A stretch of DNA of 64,000 nt from Rhizorhabdus dicambivorans. GTDB taxonomy: Bacteria; Pseudomonadota; Alphaproteobacteria; Sphingomonadales; Sphingomonadaceae. The stretch's first letter is position 1. Each line of letters begins with the position of its first letter. The stretch is taken from the NCBI RefSeq assembly GCF_002355275.1, contig NZ_CP023449.1:1466001-1530000 (forward strand). The letters run 5' to 3'. The translations under genes were made by a program, and so were the position numbers. Of the stretch, positions 46,366 through 55,381 are shown one piece after another. Under the pieces are notes generated by a model, which worked only from the letters and a program-made list of their open reading frames with translations, was not told where the DNA came from and did no database searches.

Positions 46366-47343
46366 TCAGCCGTTGGCGTAGGCGGAACGCCTGAGATCTT
46401 CCCGGGCGGCGCCATATTCGTCCACCAGCCGCTGGACGAGGCTTGCGGTGGACTTCACTTCGTCGATGACGCCGAGGCCCTGGCCGCACCCCCAGATATC
46501 CCGCCAGGCTTTGGCTTCCATGTTCCCGCCGCTCTGGAAATTCATCTCCTTGGGGTTTCCCACCGGCATGTTCGCCGGATCGAAACCGGCCCGGACGAGC
46601 GAAGGGATCAGGTAGTTGCCGTGGACGCCGGTGATGGCGTTGGTGTACAGGATGTCCGCCGCCGAGCTGTCGACGATCATCTGCTTGTAACCGGCCGCGG
46701 CGGTGGCCTCCTCTGTCGCGATGAACGCAGATCCCACATAAGCAAGGTCCGCGCCGGCAGCCTGAGCCGCGAGGATCGATGCTCCATGCGTGATCGCTCC
46801 CGAAAGGACGAGGGGGCCGTCGAACCATTTCCGGATCTCGCGGAGCAACGCGAACGGGGAGAGCGTGCCGGCGTGGCCGCCTGCCCCGGCCGCGACCGCT
46901 ATGAGGCCGGTGGCCCCATTCTCTATCGCCTTGTGTGCGAAACGGTCGTTGATGACGTCGTGAAGGACGATGCCGCCATATCCCGTGATCGCCTCGTTGA
47001 CGTCGCGTCGCGATCCCAGCGACGTGATGACGATCGGTACCTTGTACTTCACGCAGAGCTCGACATCATGTTCGAGGCGATTGTTGCTCTTGTGGACGAT
47101 CTGGTTGACCGCGAACGGACGCCGTCCGCCGGGAAGCGAGACTTCTTCGCATATCTGGGCCAGCCAATCGTCCAGAACCTCCATGGGTCGGGCGTTGAGT
47201 GCCGGGAACGAGCCGATGACGCCAGCCCGGCATTGCGCGATCACCAGCTCGGGACCCGACACGATGAACATCGGCGCGGCCAGCACCGGCAATTGGAGCG
47301 TGTCCATGTGCGGCACTCGAGAAAGTGCGCCAGTCGCTAGCAT
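46366..47343 (-). CDS. nitronate monooxygenase / 2-nitropropane dioxygenase family protein
   Basis: This is a 325-aa FMN-binding TIM-barrel protein. LPVLAAPMFIVSGPELVIAQ begins the barrel, AVAAGAGGHAGTLSPFALL is the FMN-phosphate and active-site region, and GADLAYVGSAFIATEE the second phosphate loop. In acyl-CoA operons such proteins often act as flavin-dependent dehydrogenases or detoxify nitronates. Here the substrate is unknown. GGAGGAG lies upstream of the ATG at 47343; a longer start at 47394 is possible. Confidence 0.87.
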   Translation of the reverse strand: MLATGALSRVPHMDTLQLPVLAAPMFIVSGPELVIAQCRAGVIGSFPALNARPMEVLDDWLAQICEEVSLPGGRRPFAVNQIVHKSNNRLEHDVELCVKYKVPIVITSLGSRRDVNEAITGYGGIVLHDVINDRFAHKAIENGATGLIAVAAGAGGHAGTLSPFALLREIRKWFDGPLVLSGAITHGASILAAQAAGADLAYVGSAFIATEEATAAAGYKQMIVDSSAADILYTNAITGVHGNYLIPSLVRAGFDPANMPVGNPKEMNFQSGGNMEAKAWRDIWGCGQGLGVIDEVKSTASLVQRLVDEYGAAREDLRRSAYANG

Positions 47344-47420
47344 CCGAAGCTTCTCCTCCAAGAATTTCCGTTTCGTTGGAGCTCGGGTCTCCAATCGGCA
47401 GTCCTGTGCGGCGGACGTCG

Positions 47421-48227
47421 CTATTCGCCCTTGAAATCCGGTGTCCGTTTTTCATTGAAGGCCTTGGCGGCCTCGAGATGATCCTTGGACAGATAAGTGA
47501 GGGTCTCGGCGCCGAGATGGGCCTCGATCACGCCTTCCAGCAGGCGCCTGAGAAGCATGTTGATGCTCGCCTTGGTGGCGTTCACGGCGAGCGTCGCACC
47601 ACCTGCAAGCCGATCGGCCATACCGAAGCAGAGTTCGTCCAACTCCTGCATCGTCGCCGCGGACCCGGTGATCAGGCCGAGTTCGGCAGCTTCCTTGCCG
47701 CTTAGCGGGTCGCCCGTGAGCAGATATTGCTTCGCCTTCATGAAGCCCATCAAAAGGGGCCACATCATCGAGCCGCCATCGCCGGCGGTAAGGCCCACCT
47801 TCACATGGGTGTCGGCGATCTGGGCGGTCTCGATCATGTAGGAGAAGTCGCCGAGCACCGCGAGCGTCGCGCCGAGCCCCATGGCGTGCCCGTTGACGCG
47901 GGTGATCAGCGGTTTCTCCAGACGGAGGATCGAATATACGAGGTCCTTCGCCTCCCGCATCCCGCGCAGCCAGGCCGCGTGGTCCGCAGTCGTCAGCCTC
48001 CGCAGCATGTTCTTGACATCTCCGCCGGCGGAGAATGCGCGATCCCCGGCCCCCGTCAGGACGACCACCTTGACGTCGGGATCCCGGTTGATCGTCGAGA
48101 AGATGTGGGAAAGCTCCAAGTGCATTGCGGGGAAGCTGGCGTTCATCGGGGGGTTATGAAGAGTAATCACCATAACCGCGCGACGCTTCTCGATCTGAAG
48201 CGCCTTATATTCAGAATATAGTTCCAA
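47421..48227 (-). CDS. enoyl-CoA hydratase/isomerase (crotonase) family protein
   Basis: This is a 268-aa crotonase-fold protein that heads the minus-strand operon. Oxyanion-hole segments are AFSAGGDVKNM and GHAMGLGATLAVLGD. Neither hydratase Glu is present: the first position lies in GLGATLA and the second reads His in DTHVKVG. An Asp occurs in GDGGSMMW. A reaction other than simple hydration is expected. A 12-bp inverted repeat with a 40-base spacer lies just upstream of its start. Confidence 0.85.
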   Translation of the reverse strand: MELYSEYKALQIEKRRAVMVITLHNPPMNASFPAMHLELSHIFSTINRDPDVKVVVLTGAGDRAFSAGGDVKNMLRRLTTADHAAWLRGMREAKDLVYSILRLEKPLITRVNGHAMGLGATLAVLGDFSYMIETAQIADTHVKVGLTAGDGGSMMWPLLMGFMKAKQYLLTGDPLSGKEAAELGLITGSAATMQELDELCFGMADRLAGGATLAVNATKASINMLLRRLLEGVIEAHLGAETLTYLSKDHLEAAKAFNEKRTPDFKGE

Positions 48228-48264
48228 AATCCTGGCCCCCAGAGCTCAGCTTAAGACAATCTCG

Positions 48265-48328
48265 GCCCCGCAGATGGCTGCGGTACGTGGCCACCATTCG
48301 CCGGCTGGATCAGGCTCATCTGCGGGGC
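48265..48328. promoter_or_regulatory. 12-bp perfect inverted repeat in crotonase operon promoter
   Basis: GCCCCGCAGATG (48265-48276) and CATCTGCGGGGC (48317-48328) are exact reverse complements 40 bases apart. They sit 38 bases upstream of the crotonase start, between it and the LysR gene. Paired sites for a regulator (for example the LysR proteins) or a stem that ends LysR transcription are possible. Confidence 0.4.
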
Positions 48329-48468
48329 TCGCGGATGCGCCTCATCGGCACCCGACGGACCGGCTCGGTATTTCACACCGCTGTTGGGCCAACTACTGCG
48401 AATCCGTCAGGATATCGGCGGCGTCCGCACTACTGCCGTTCTGGGGACGCCGCTGCCCGCCCAGCGCG

Positions 48469-49431
48469 TCAGTTCACGCCGGAGATGCTCGACCCGGGGG
48501 CCGTCGTGCGTTTCCTGCGAGCATGGGTATCCGGGGAATGCTGGCCGGCTTTTGCTGCGATGGCGACGACATCCTGCCACACCTTCCGGACGGCTTCCCG
48601 GTCGTCGTCGGCGTTCATCGCGACCACGACCTCCACCCTGGCGTCGCTGTCGATCACTTCCTTGGGAAGAAGCGAGCTGTTGACGCTGTCCTCGAATCCC
48701 CAAGCAACAAGGCAGATACGGTTCGCCAAGGCGAAGTGGAAGGCCGCGAGCGGGCCTTCCGAAACCCAATGGGGCCTCGCGCCGGCGCCCAGAAACGGAC
48801 CGTAGATGGTCTCGAATGAATAGTCGTTGTCGATCAGGGGAATGGCGACGTCCAGCTCGCTTATGTCTGCCATGGATAGCTGGGGCTTTTTCGCCAGAGG
48901 GGATTCCTCGGGGACCAGCAGGCGGGGAGAGCCATTGTGGATCGTCAGGAAGTCGTAACGCTCCATGTCGTGGAGACGGCCGACGAGGCACATGTCGATT
49001 TCCCTGTCCCTTAGCTGGTTCATCAGCTCCGTGGTGTCGCTGACGACGGTCTTGAGGACGATTTCCGGGTGACACTTCGACACCGCCTCGAGAAGGGCCT
49101 TCCTCGCCGGCAGCCAGAAGGACGAGTCCGCCAATCCGAACAGGAGCTCGTTCTTCCCCGCCCCGAGCGACCGGGCGACCGACTCGACGCGTCTCGCGGC
49201 ATCGGCGATTTCCTTCACGCTCTCGAAGAATTCCGCGCCTTCGGGAGTGAGCGTCGCATTGCGGTCGGACCGGTCGAACAAAAGGAAGCCCAGATGCGAT
49301 TCCAGCTGCTTGATCTGCCGCGAGAGCCATGTCGGCTCGACGCCCAGCTTGAAAGCCGCCGCCGGCAGGGATTTGGCACGAGCGACGTGGTAGAATTGCA
49401 CGAGCCGCCTAAGGTCTTGGTCCATCCTCAT
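48469..49431 (-). CDS. LysR-family transcriptional regulator (copy 1)
   Basis: This is a 320-aa LysR regulator. The N-terminal HTH reads SLPAAAFKLGVEPTWLSRQIKQLESHLG, then LFDRSDRNATLTPEG, followed by the effector-binding domain (LLFGLADSSFWLPARKAL...). It could also start at 49425. It is on the same strand as the crotonase operon, 241 bp upstream of it, and is a likely activator of that operon. It resembles the LysR protein at 49940-50830 along the whole length (SFWxPxRxALL, ESPLAxKP, GARPHW, AWGFE), which suggests gene duplication. Confidence 0.9.
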   Translation of the reverse strand: MRMDQDLRRLVQFYHVARAKSLPAAAFKLGVEPTWLSRQIKQLESHLGFLLFDRSDRNATLTPEGAEFFESVKEIADAARRVESVARSLGAGKNELLFGLADSSFWLPARKALLEAVSKCHPEIVLKTVVSDTTELMNQLRDREIDMCLVGRLHDMERYDFLTIHNGSPRLLVPEESPLAKKPQLSMADISELDVAIPLIDNDYSFETIYGPFLGAGARPHWVSEGPLAAFHFALANRICLVAWGFEDSVNSSLLPKEVIDSDARVEVVVAMNADDDREAVRKVWQDVVAIAAKAGQHSPDTHARRKRTTAPGSSISGVN

Positions 49432-49939
49432 TCGTTGTTCTGCGGATCCCCACTCGGACGCGATTCTGGCTGATCGCCGCGTCTCGAGCCGGAATGGCCT
49501 CCTCCTTAGTTGACGTTCATGCACATCGACCGGTGCTGGCATTCCCACGTGCGCCATCACGGATGTTGCCGAAGCTCGGGCATTTTGCGAAGGACATCAA
49601 TGCGCTTCAAGCGCCAACCATCCTTTTCCGCACCATTCCTACCGCACCAGGCGCGCGGGGCGCAAGCGCCTTCCTAGTAGATGGCCATGCTCGAAAGAAA
49701 CTGCGGTTCGCTCGATGGCCGGGATGGTCAGCGAAATCCAATATTTCGGCACGAGTACTTCGGAGAATGATACAATACGCCTACTATCGACCCCAGTACA
49801 TATGAGTTTTTACGGTTGATCGACACTCCCGTACGCAGCGATCTTCGTTATCAGCGAAGTCGGCGGGCGGGTTTTTGCGAGGCGCCTGGTCATCAAAAAA
49901 GAGGGGAGAGAGCCCCAAGGAACGATTTCGGACGCCGAC
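49432..49939. other. 508-bp gap between the two LysR genes
   Basis: No convincing gene was seen. The stretch around 49760-49815 is A+T-rich (for example TGATACAATACGCC) and could hold the promoter of the downstream LysR gene. Codon-like stretches on both strands lack recognisable protein character. It may carry the operator of LysR copy 1. Confidence 0.4.
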
Positions 49940-50830
49940 TTAACCTTTTCGAATATTTTCGACGTTCTGCGCGGTGGACCAGAATGTCCGAACGGCCCGC
50001 CGTTCGTCATCCTTGTTCTTCAGGGCGACCACCTCCATCATCGCCGTGCAGTCGGAGATTTCCCTGAGCACGAGGGAGTCGCTGATCACATGCTCGAAAC
50101 CCCAGGCGATCATCCCCATCCGTCTGGATGCCGCGAAATACATGGCGGCATAGACGCCTTCGGGTGACCAGTGAGGTCGCGCTCCGGCGTTCAGGAAAGG
50201 CTGGTAGATCAGTTCGAACGAGAAATTATTGTCTATGACGGGGAAGACGACATCGAGATCGCGGAAATCCGACATCGTTATCGTCGGCTTGTCGGCCAGC
50301 GGGGACTCCCTGGGTATGAGCAGGAAGGGGCTGTTCCGGTAGATTACGGTGCGGTCGAACTCATCCATGGGTTTGACGGCGCCGATGATGGCGATATCGA
50401 CCGCTCCCTGCATCAGATCGTCGAACAGTTCGGTGCTGGTCTTGGCCGTGGTGGAGATGACCATGTTCGGATGCCGCGATCGGAACGACGTGAGTAACGC
50501 CTGTCTGACCGGGATCCAGAATGTGGAACTGCTGATCCCCACGGTGAGTTGAAGGCTCTTTTTCTGCTCCAGAGCATAAGCCACCGCTTGCGCCTGGTTC
50601 GCAGCGTTCGCCAGCTGCTTCACGGCGCTGAAGAGCTGCTGCCCCTCCGGCGTCAGCGTGACGTTCCTGGTGGTTCGCTTCAGCAGGCGGCAGCCCAGCT
50701 GAGTTTCCAGCTGCTGGATCTGACGCGACAGCCATGTCGGATCGACGTGCAGTTTCTGGGCCGCCCGGATGAACGACGTCCCTTCCGCCACGTAGAAGAA
50801 GCGCACTGCGCGCGCGAGATCGACATCCAT
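49940..50830 (-). CDS. LysR-family transcriptional regulator (copy 2)
   Basis: This is a 296-aa LysR regulator. The HTH segment is SFIRAAQKLHVDPTWLSRQIQQLETQLG, followed by RTTRNVTLTPEG and the effector domain (LTVGISSSTFWIPVRQALL). It is a paralogue of copy 1. It is divergent from the class II aldolase/Etf operon across 219 bp, the classic LysR arrangement, so it probably controls that operon. The ATG at 50830 was chosen because the longer frame before it reads as low-complexity, non-LysR sequence. Confidence 0.9.
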   Translation of the reverse strand: MDVDLARAVRFFYVAEGTSFIRAAQKLHVDPTWLSRQIQQLETQLGCRLLKRTTRNVTLTPEGQQLFSAVKQLANAANQAQAVAYALEQKKSLQLTVGISSSTFWIPVRQALLTSFRSRHPNMVISTTAKTSTELFDDLMQGAVDIAIIGAVKPMDEFDRTVIYRNSPFLLIPRESPLADKPTITMSDFRDLDVVFPVIDNNFSFELIYQPFLNAGARPHWSPEGVYAAMYFAASRRMGMIAWGFEHVISDSLVLREISDCTAMMEVVALKNKDDERRAVRTFWSTAQNVENIRKG

Positions 50831-51049
50831 GTACGCCACCGGCCCGCTTGACTTGAAGTGGCCGGTTGTGGGCCGTTTCCGTTCTTCGGTCAATCGCGCG
50901 GCGGGCCGGAAGCCCGGTTCGGGCGGGCCTGGATTGCTGCGAATATGGCGTGAATTTCGGGAAGGAAGCACTTCTCACAACGCGGTCCCGCCAGCAGGGT
51001 CCGGGCTCACGCGGCAACAACGCGGCCTATTCAATTCATACGATCGAGC

Positions 51050-51820
51050 ATGGCAACGGCGCAGATGGATGGACATGCGGGCGAGACCTGGACCCCGGAG
51101 GAGCGCGCAATTCGTCGCGACCTGGCGGCGTGCTATCGGCTCGTTGCGCTCTACGGCTGGGATGATTTCACGGGAACCCATATCTCGGCGCGGCTGCCGG
51201 GCGAGAGCGACGCGTTCCTGATCAATCCCTATGGCATGTTCTTCGAGGAGATCACGGCGTCGAGCCTGGTCAAGGTGAACCTCGCCGGGGACATCATCGA
51301 GCCCTCTCCCTATCCCGTCAATCCGGCGGGCTTCGTCATCCACAGCGCGATCCACATGGCGCGGGAGGATGCCGGATGCGTGATCCACCTGCATACCCGC
51401 GACGGTATGGCGATCTCGGCGATCGAGGAGGGGCTGCTGCCGCTCACGCAGCCCGCGATCCTGATCATGAGCGAGATCGCGTTCCACGAATATGAAGGCG
51501 TGGCCACGAATCTGGAGGAACGCGCGCGACTTCAGAGTGATCTGGGCGAGAAGAACCTCATGTTCCTGAGGAACCACGGGACGCTCGCGGTTGGCCGCTC
51601 GGTCAGGGAAGCCTTCCGGGCGATCGCCAATCTGGAGACCGCCTGTTCCGCGCAGGTGGCGGCGCTGTCGATGGGACGTCCGTTGCACCTCCCCGATCCC
51701 CAAGTGGCGGCCGACGCGGATCGCAGGTTCACCCGGGAGATGATGGCGGCTTCGGCGGAGCGCAACTGGCCGGCCCTCCTTCGCAAGCTCGACCGCGAGA
51801 ACCCCGGTTACGCGGATTAG
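51050..51820 (+). CDS. class II aldolase/adducin-family protein
   Basis: This 256-aa protein has the class II aldolase fold, including a zinc site with His113 and His115 (CVIHLHTRDGM) and a later His in NHGTLAVG. Members are fuculose-phosphate-type aldolases, but many in catabolic operons decarboxylate or cleave other beta-hydroxy or keto acids. The Glu of typical sugar aldolases cannot be assigned by eye. It leads the plus-strand operon with EtfB, EtfA, the GGT-family protein, crotonase, SDR and thiolase. No strong ribosome binding site precedes the ATG. Confidence 0.85.
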   Translation: MATAQMDGHAGETWTPEERAIRRDLAACYRLVALYGWDDFTGTHISARLPGESDAFLINPYGMFFEEITASSLVKVNLAGDIIEPSPYPVNPAGFVIHSAIHMAREDAGCVIHLHTRDGMAISAIEEGLLPLTQPAILIMSEIAFHEYEGVATNLEERARLQSDLGEKNLMFLRNHGTLAVGRSVREAFRAIANLETACSAQVAALSMGRPLHLPDPQVAADADRRFTREMMAASAERNWPALLRKLDRENPGYAD

Positions 51821-51907
51821 GCAGCGCAAACTTAAAGAATGCGGCGAACGAGGCTGTCAGCTCGGCGCGGATTCTCAATGTCGAATTGATCGACCATGGA
51901 GTGGAAA

Positions 51908-52660
51908 ATGCGGGTAATGGTCGCGGTGAAGCGAGCGATGGATTACAACGTCAAGGCACGCGTGAAGCCCGATGGTTCCGGGGTCGACCGTTCCAACGTC
52001 AAGATGTCGATGAACCCCTTTGACGAGATTGCCGTCGAGGAAGCGGTTCGTCTCAAGGAGGCGGGCGTCGCGACCGACATCGTGGCCGTGTCCATCGGTC
52101 CCGTACAGGCTCAGGAGACGCTGCGAACCGCGCTGGCGATGGGTGCCGACCGAGCAATATTGATCGACGCTGGTGATTGCGATCTCGAACCGCTCGCCGT
52201 GGCCAAGGTGCTGCGGGGGCTGATCGCCGAGGAGAAGCCGGATCTGGTGGTGCTGGGCAAACAGGCCATCGATGGTGACAATGCTGCGACCGGCCAGATG
52301 CTGGCGGCGCTTCTCGATTGGCCGCAGGCTACCTTCGCGAGCAGCCTGGCAATAGCCGGGGGATCTGCCACGGTTACCCGCGAGGTCGATGGTGGACTGC
52401 AGACCGTCGAACTGGAATTGCCGGCCGTCGTAACGGCCGACCTGCGCCTCAACGAGCCGCGCTATGCATCTCTGCCCAACATCATGAAGGCCAAGCAGAA
52501 ACCGCTCCAGATGAGGGCGCTGGACACTCTTGGTGTCGATGCCTCTCCGCGCCTGAAGGTGCTGAGGGTCACCGAGCCGCCGGTCCGCGCCGGTGGCATC
52601 ACGGTCGGGACCACGGCCGAACTCGTCTCGAAGCTCAAGAATGAAGCGGGAGTCCTGTAA
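51908..52660 (+). CDS. etfB: electron transfer flavoprotein subunit beta
   Basis: This is a 250-aa EtfB. The start [19 protein letters not shown] and the [18 protein letters not shown] segment are characteristic. [20 protein letters not shown] is the AMP/FAD-binding region. It accepts electrons from acyl-CoA dehydrogenases together with EtfA. The ATG at 51908 is preferred because GGAGTGG precedes it; the ATG at 51896 is an alternative. It overlaps etfA by one base (TAATG). No ETF:quinone oxidoreductase was found in the window. Confidence 0.95.
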   Translation: MRVMVAVKRAMDYNVKARVKPDGSGVDRSNVKMSMNPFDEIAVEEAVRLKEAGVATDIVAVSIGPVQAQETLRTALAMGADRAILIDAGDCDLEPLAVAKVLRGLIAEEKPDLVVLGKQAIDGDNAATGQMLAALLDWPQATFASSLAIAGGSATVTREVDGGLQTVELELPAVVTADLRLNEPRYASLPNIMKAKQKPLQMRALDTLGVDASPRLKVLRVTEPPVRAGGITVGTTAELVSKLKNEAGVL

Positions 52661-53601
52661 TGGCCGTCCTCGTCATCGCCGACCACGACAACCAGTCGCT
52701 CAGAAATACCACCCACAAGACGGTGACGGCCGCTCGGGCACTTTCGGACTCCGTCGACCTGCTCGTGGCGGGTGCCGGTGTGGCGGATATCGCTTCGGAA
52801 GCTGCTGGCCTGGCCGGCGTCCGCAAGGTGATTATGGCCGAGAGCGCGGAGCTCGGGCAGGGCCTAGCCGAGGCGTTCGAAGCGCTCGTGGTGCCTCTCG
52901 CCGGGGGATATGATGCAGTGCTCACCCCCGCGACCGCCCAGGGGAAGAATGTGAGCCCGCGCATTGCGGCCAAGCTGGATGTCGCCCTGATCTCCGATGT
53001 GGTCGACATCCTCGACGCGGACACCTTCGTCCGGCCGATCTACGCGGGCAATGCGCTGGAGACAGTGCAAGCCTCGGATGCGACAAAGATCATCACCGTC
53101 CGTCCGACCGCCTTCGCTGCGACAAGCGAGGGCGGATCGGCCGCGATCGAGGCCGTCGAGGCTCCCGTCGCCCCCGCGCGGTCCCGCTTCGTCAGCGAGG
53201 AGGCGGTCAAATCTTCCCGTCCGGATCTCGCCAGTGCGAGGGTGGTGGTGTCCGGGGGGCGCGCCCTCGGATCGCCGGAGGAATTCCGGGCGGTCATCGA
53301 GGCGCTCGCGGACAAACTGGGTGCTGCCGTGGGTGCGAGCCGCGCCGCCGTCGATGCGGGTTATGCCGCGAACGACTGCCAGGTTGGCCAGACGGGCAAG
53401 GTGGTGGCCCCCGAACTCTACATCGCGGTCGGCATCTCCGGTGCCATCCAGCACCTGGCCGGCATGAAGGACTCCAAGGTGATCGTGGCGATCAACAAGG
53501 ATCCCGACGCACCGATCTTCCAGGTCGCCGACTATGGGTTGGTCGCCGATTACAAGACTGCGGTGCCGGAGTTCATGCAGCAGTTCGGAGATCTGACGTG
53601 A
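52660..53601 (+). CDS. etfA: electron transfer flavoprotein subunit alpha
   Basis: This is a 313-aa EtfA. The N-terminal half is less conserved. The C-terminal FAD domain has [22 protein letters not shown], then [29 protein letters not shown], the hallmark of EtfA. It begins at the ATG that overlaps the etfB stop, and its end overlaps the GGT-family gene by GTGA, so three proteins are made in a coupled way. Acyl-CoA dehydrogenase partners are not in this operon; the one at 9703 is a candidate. Confidence 0.95.
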   Translation: MAVLVIADHDNQSLRNTTHKTVTAARALSDSVDLLVAGAGVADIASEAAGLAGVRKVIMAESAELGQGLAEAFEALVVPLAGGYDAVLTPATAQGKNVSPRIAAKLDVALISDVVDILDADTFVRPIYAGNALETVQASDATKIITVRPTAFAATSEGGSAAIEAVEAPVAPARSRFVSEEAVKSSRPDLASARVVVSGGRALGSPEEFRAVIEALADKLGAAVGASRAAVDAGYAANDCQVGQTGKVVAPELYIAVGISGAIQHLAGMKDSKVIVAINKDPDAPIFQVADYGLVADYKTAVPEFMQQFGDLT

Positions 53602-55349
53602 GCATCGACTCTCTCACCGGCCTTGCTGCCGCGCAGGGCATTCCCTCCCTGCGGCCGACGATCTCCGGCCGCGAACATGTCGTCACCGCCGGCCACTATC
53701 TCGCCTCTCAGGCCGCCTATTCGATCCTCGAAGCGGGCGGCAACGCGGTCGATGCCGGTGTCTGCGCGGTCCTGGTGATGGGGGTCGTGCAGAGCGAGAT
53801 GGTGAACGTCGCCGGCGTGGCACCGATCGCCGTCTATCTGGCCGAGCGGGATGAAGTGCTCACCATCAGCGGGCTGGGGTGGTGGCCTCGGGCCGTCTCC
53901 CCCGACCTGTTCGTTCGGGAGCATGGCGGGAGGATTCCCGAGGGCATCCTCAGGACGGTGGTTCCTGCGGCGCCCGATGCGTGCCTGACGGCGCTCGCCC
54001 AATTCGGCACGATGAGCTTCGGAGAGGTGGCGCGCAGTGCGATCCGCTTCGCCCGCGATGGCTATGTGATGTACCCGTTCCAGGCCAATCTGCTGGAAAC
54101 CTTCGCGGAAACCCTGGCGCAATGGCCGAGTTCGGCAAAGATCTACCTGCCGAACGGTGCTCCACCGAAGGTCGGCGACCTCTTCGTCCAGGCCGATCTC
54201 GCCGCGAGCCTGCAATATATGGTGGATTGCGAGGCGGCCGCATCGGGCCGGGGCCGCGTGGCTGGCCTGGATGCCGCTCGCGACGCCTTTTACCGGGGGG
54301 ACATCGCCCGCACCATCGTCGCCTATCACGAGGCCAATGGTGGGCTACTCACCATGGAGGACCTTGCCGGCTTCCGGGTCGAGACGGAAACGGCGCTGTC
54401 GAAGAAATTCGGATCCTCGACAATCTATTCCTGCGGCGCATGGTCACAGGGCCCGAGCCTGCTGCAGATACTGACCACGCTTGAGGGCATCGATCTGGCC
54501 GCGCTCGGCCATAACAGCACGGCCTATGTCCACACGATCACCGAGGTCATCAAGCTCTGCTTCGCCGATCGGCATCACTATTTCGGCGATCCCCGGTTCG
54601 AGGACGTGCCTCTCGACGAACTGTTGAGCGCCGCCTATTGCGCCGGGCGCCGCAGGCTGGTCTCGCCGACAAGGGCCGCTCCCGAGATGCCCGCTCCGGG
54701 CAGGGCGGGGCAGGGGCCGCGGATGGAAGCGGCGGGATCGATCGAACGTCCGCCTGCGCTGCCTGCCCTCGATACGTCCTACGTGGCCGTCATCGACGGC
54801 AAGGGCAATGTATTCTCATGCACGCCCAGCGACGTTTCGACCGATACGCCGGTGATTCCCGGCACGGGCCTTTGCCCGTCCTCAAGGGGGAGCCAGTCCT
54901 GGGCCGATCCCGCCCATCCGTCGAGCGTGGCGCCGGGGAAGCGCCCGAGGCTGACCCCCGCAGCTTTCCTGTTCAGGACGGACGAGGGCGGCGTCGGTGC
55001 GTTCGGGACACCGGGCGGCGATGTACAGCTGCAAGCCCTGGTGCAGGTATGGTTGAACATCGAATTGTTCGGGATGTCGCCCCAGCAGGCGGTGGAGGCA
55101 CCGCGTTTCGCGACGTACAGCTTCCCCGATTCCTTCGAGCCCCATGCCTATAATCCCGGGCGCCTCAACGTGGAGGCGCGGTTCGGCGACGAACGGATGG
55201 GCGAACTCGCCAAGCTCGGCCACGACGTCGTCGGCTGGCCGGATTTCGCATGGCGCGCGGGAGCCGTCTGCTTCGCACGGAAGTCTCCTTCCGGAGTGCT
55301 TGAGGCGGCAGCTGATCCGCGGAGACCGGCCTATGCGATCGGGCGGTGA
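53598..55349 (+). CDS. gamma-glutamyltransferase (Ntn hydrolase) family protein
   Basis: This is a 583-aa protein of the GGT fold, made as a precursor that cuts itself before a Thr. VTAGHYLASQAAYSILEAGGNAVDA is the N-terminal segment of the family. Thr393 in ALDTSYVAVID aligns with the autoprocessing Thr, and PGGDVQLQALVQV is a conserved late region. It starts at a GTG overlapping etfA by 4 bp. No export signal is apparent, unlike periplasmic GGT, so it may act in the cytosol on a gamma-glutamyl or other amide. Its coupling to the ETF genes is unusual. Confidence 0.82.
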   Translation: MSIDSLTGLAAAQGIPSLRPTISGREHVVTAGHYLASQAAYSILEAGGNAVDAGVCAVLVMGVVQSEMVNVAGVAPIAVYLAERDEVLTISGLGWWPRAVSPDLFVREHGGRIPEGILRTVVPAAPDACLTALAQFGTMSFGEVARSAIRFARDGYVMYPFQANLLETFAETLAQWPSSAKIYLPNGAPPKVGDLFVQADLAASLQYMVDCEAAASGRGRVAGLDAARDAFYRGDIARTIVAYHEANGGLLTMEDLAGFRVETETALSKKFGSSTIYSCGAWSQGPSLLQILTTLEGIDLAALGHNSTAYVHTITEVIKLCFADRHHYFGDPRFEDVPLDELLSAAYCAGRRRLVSPTRAAPEMPAPGRAGQGPRMEAAGSIERPPALPALDTSYVAVIDGKGNVFSCTPSDVSTDTPVIPGTGLCPSSRGSQSWADPAHPSSVAPGKRPRLTPAAFLFRTDEGGVGAFGTPGGDVQLQALVQVWLNIELFGMSPQQAVEAPRFATYSFPDSFEPHAYNPGRLNVEARFGDERMGELAKLGHDVVGWPDFAWRAGAVCFARKSPSGVLEAAADPRRPAYAIGR

Positions 55350-55381
55350 CATAAGGCATCAGTGCTTCATCGGGGTCTGAC

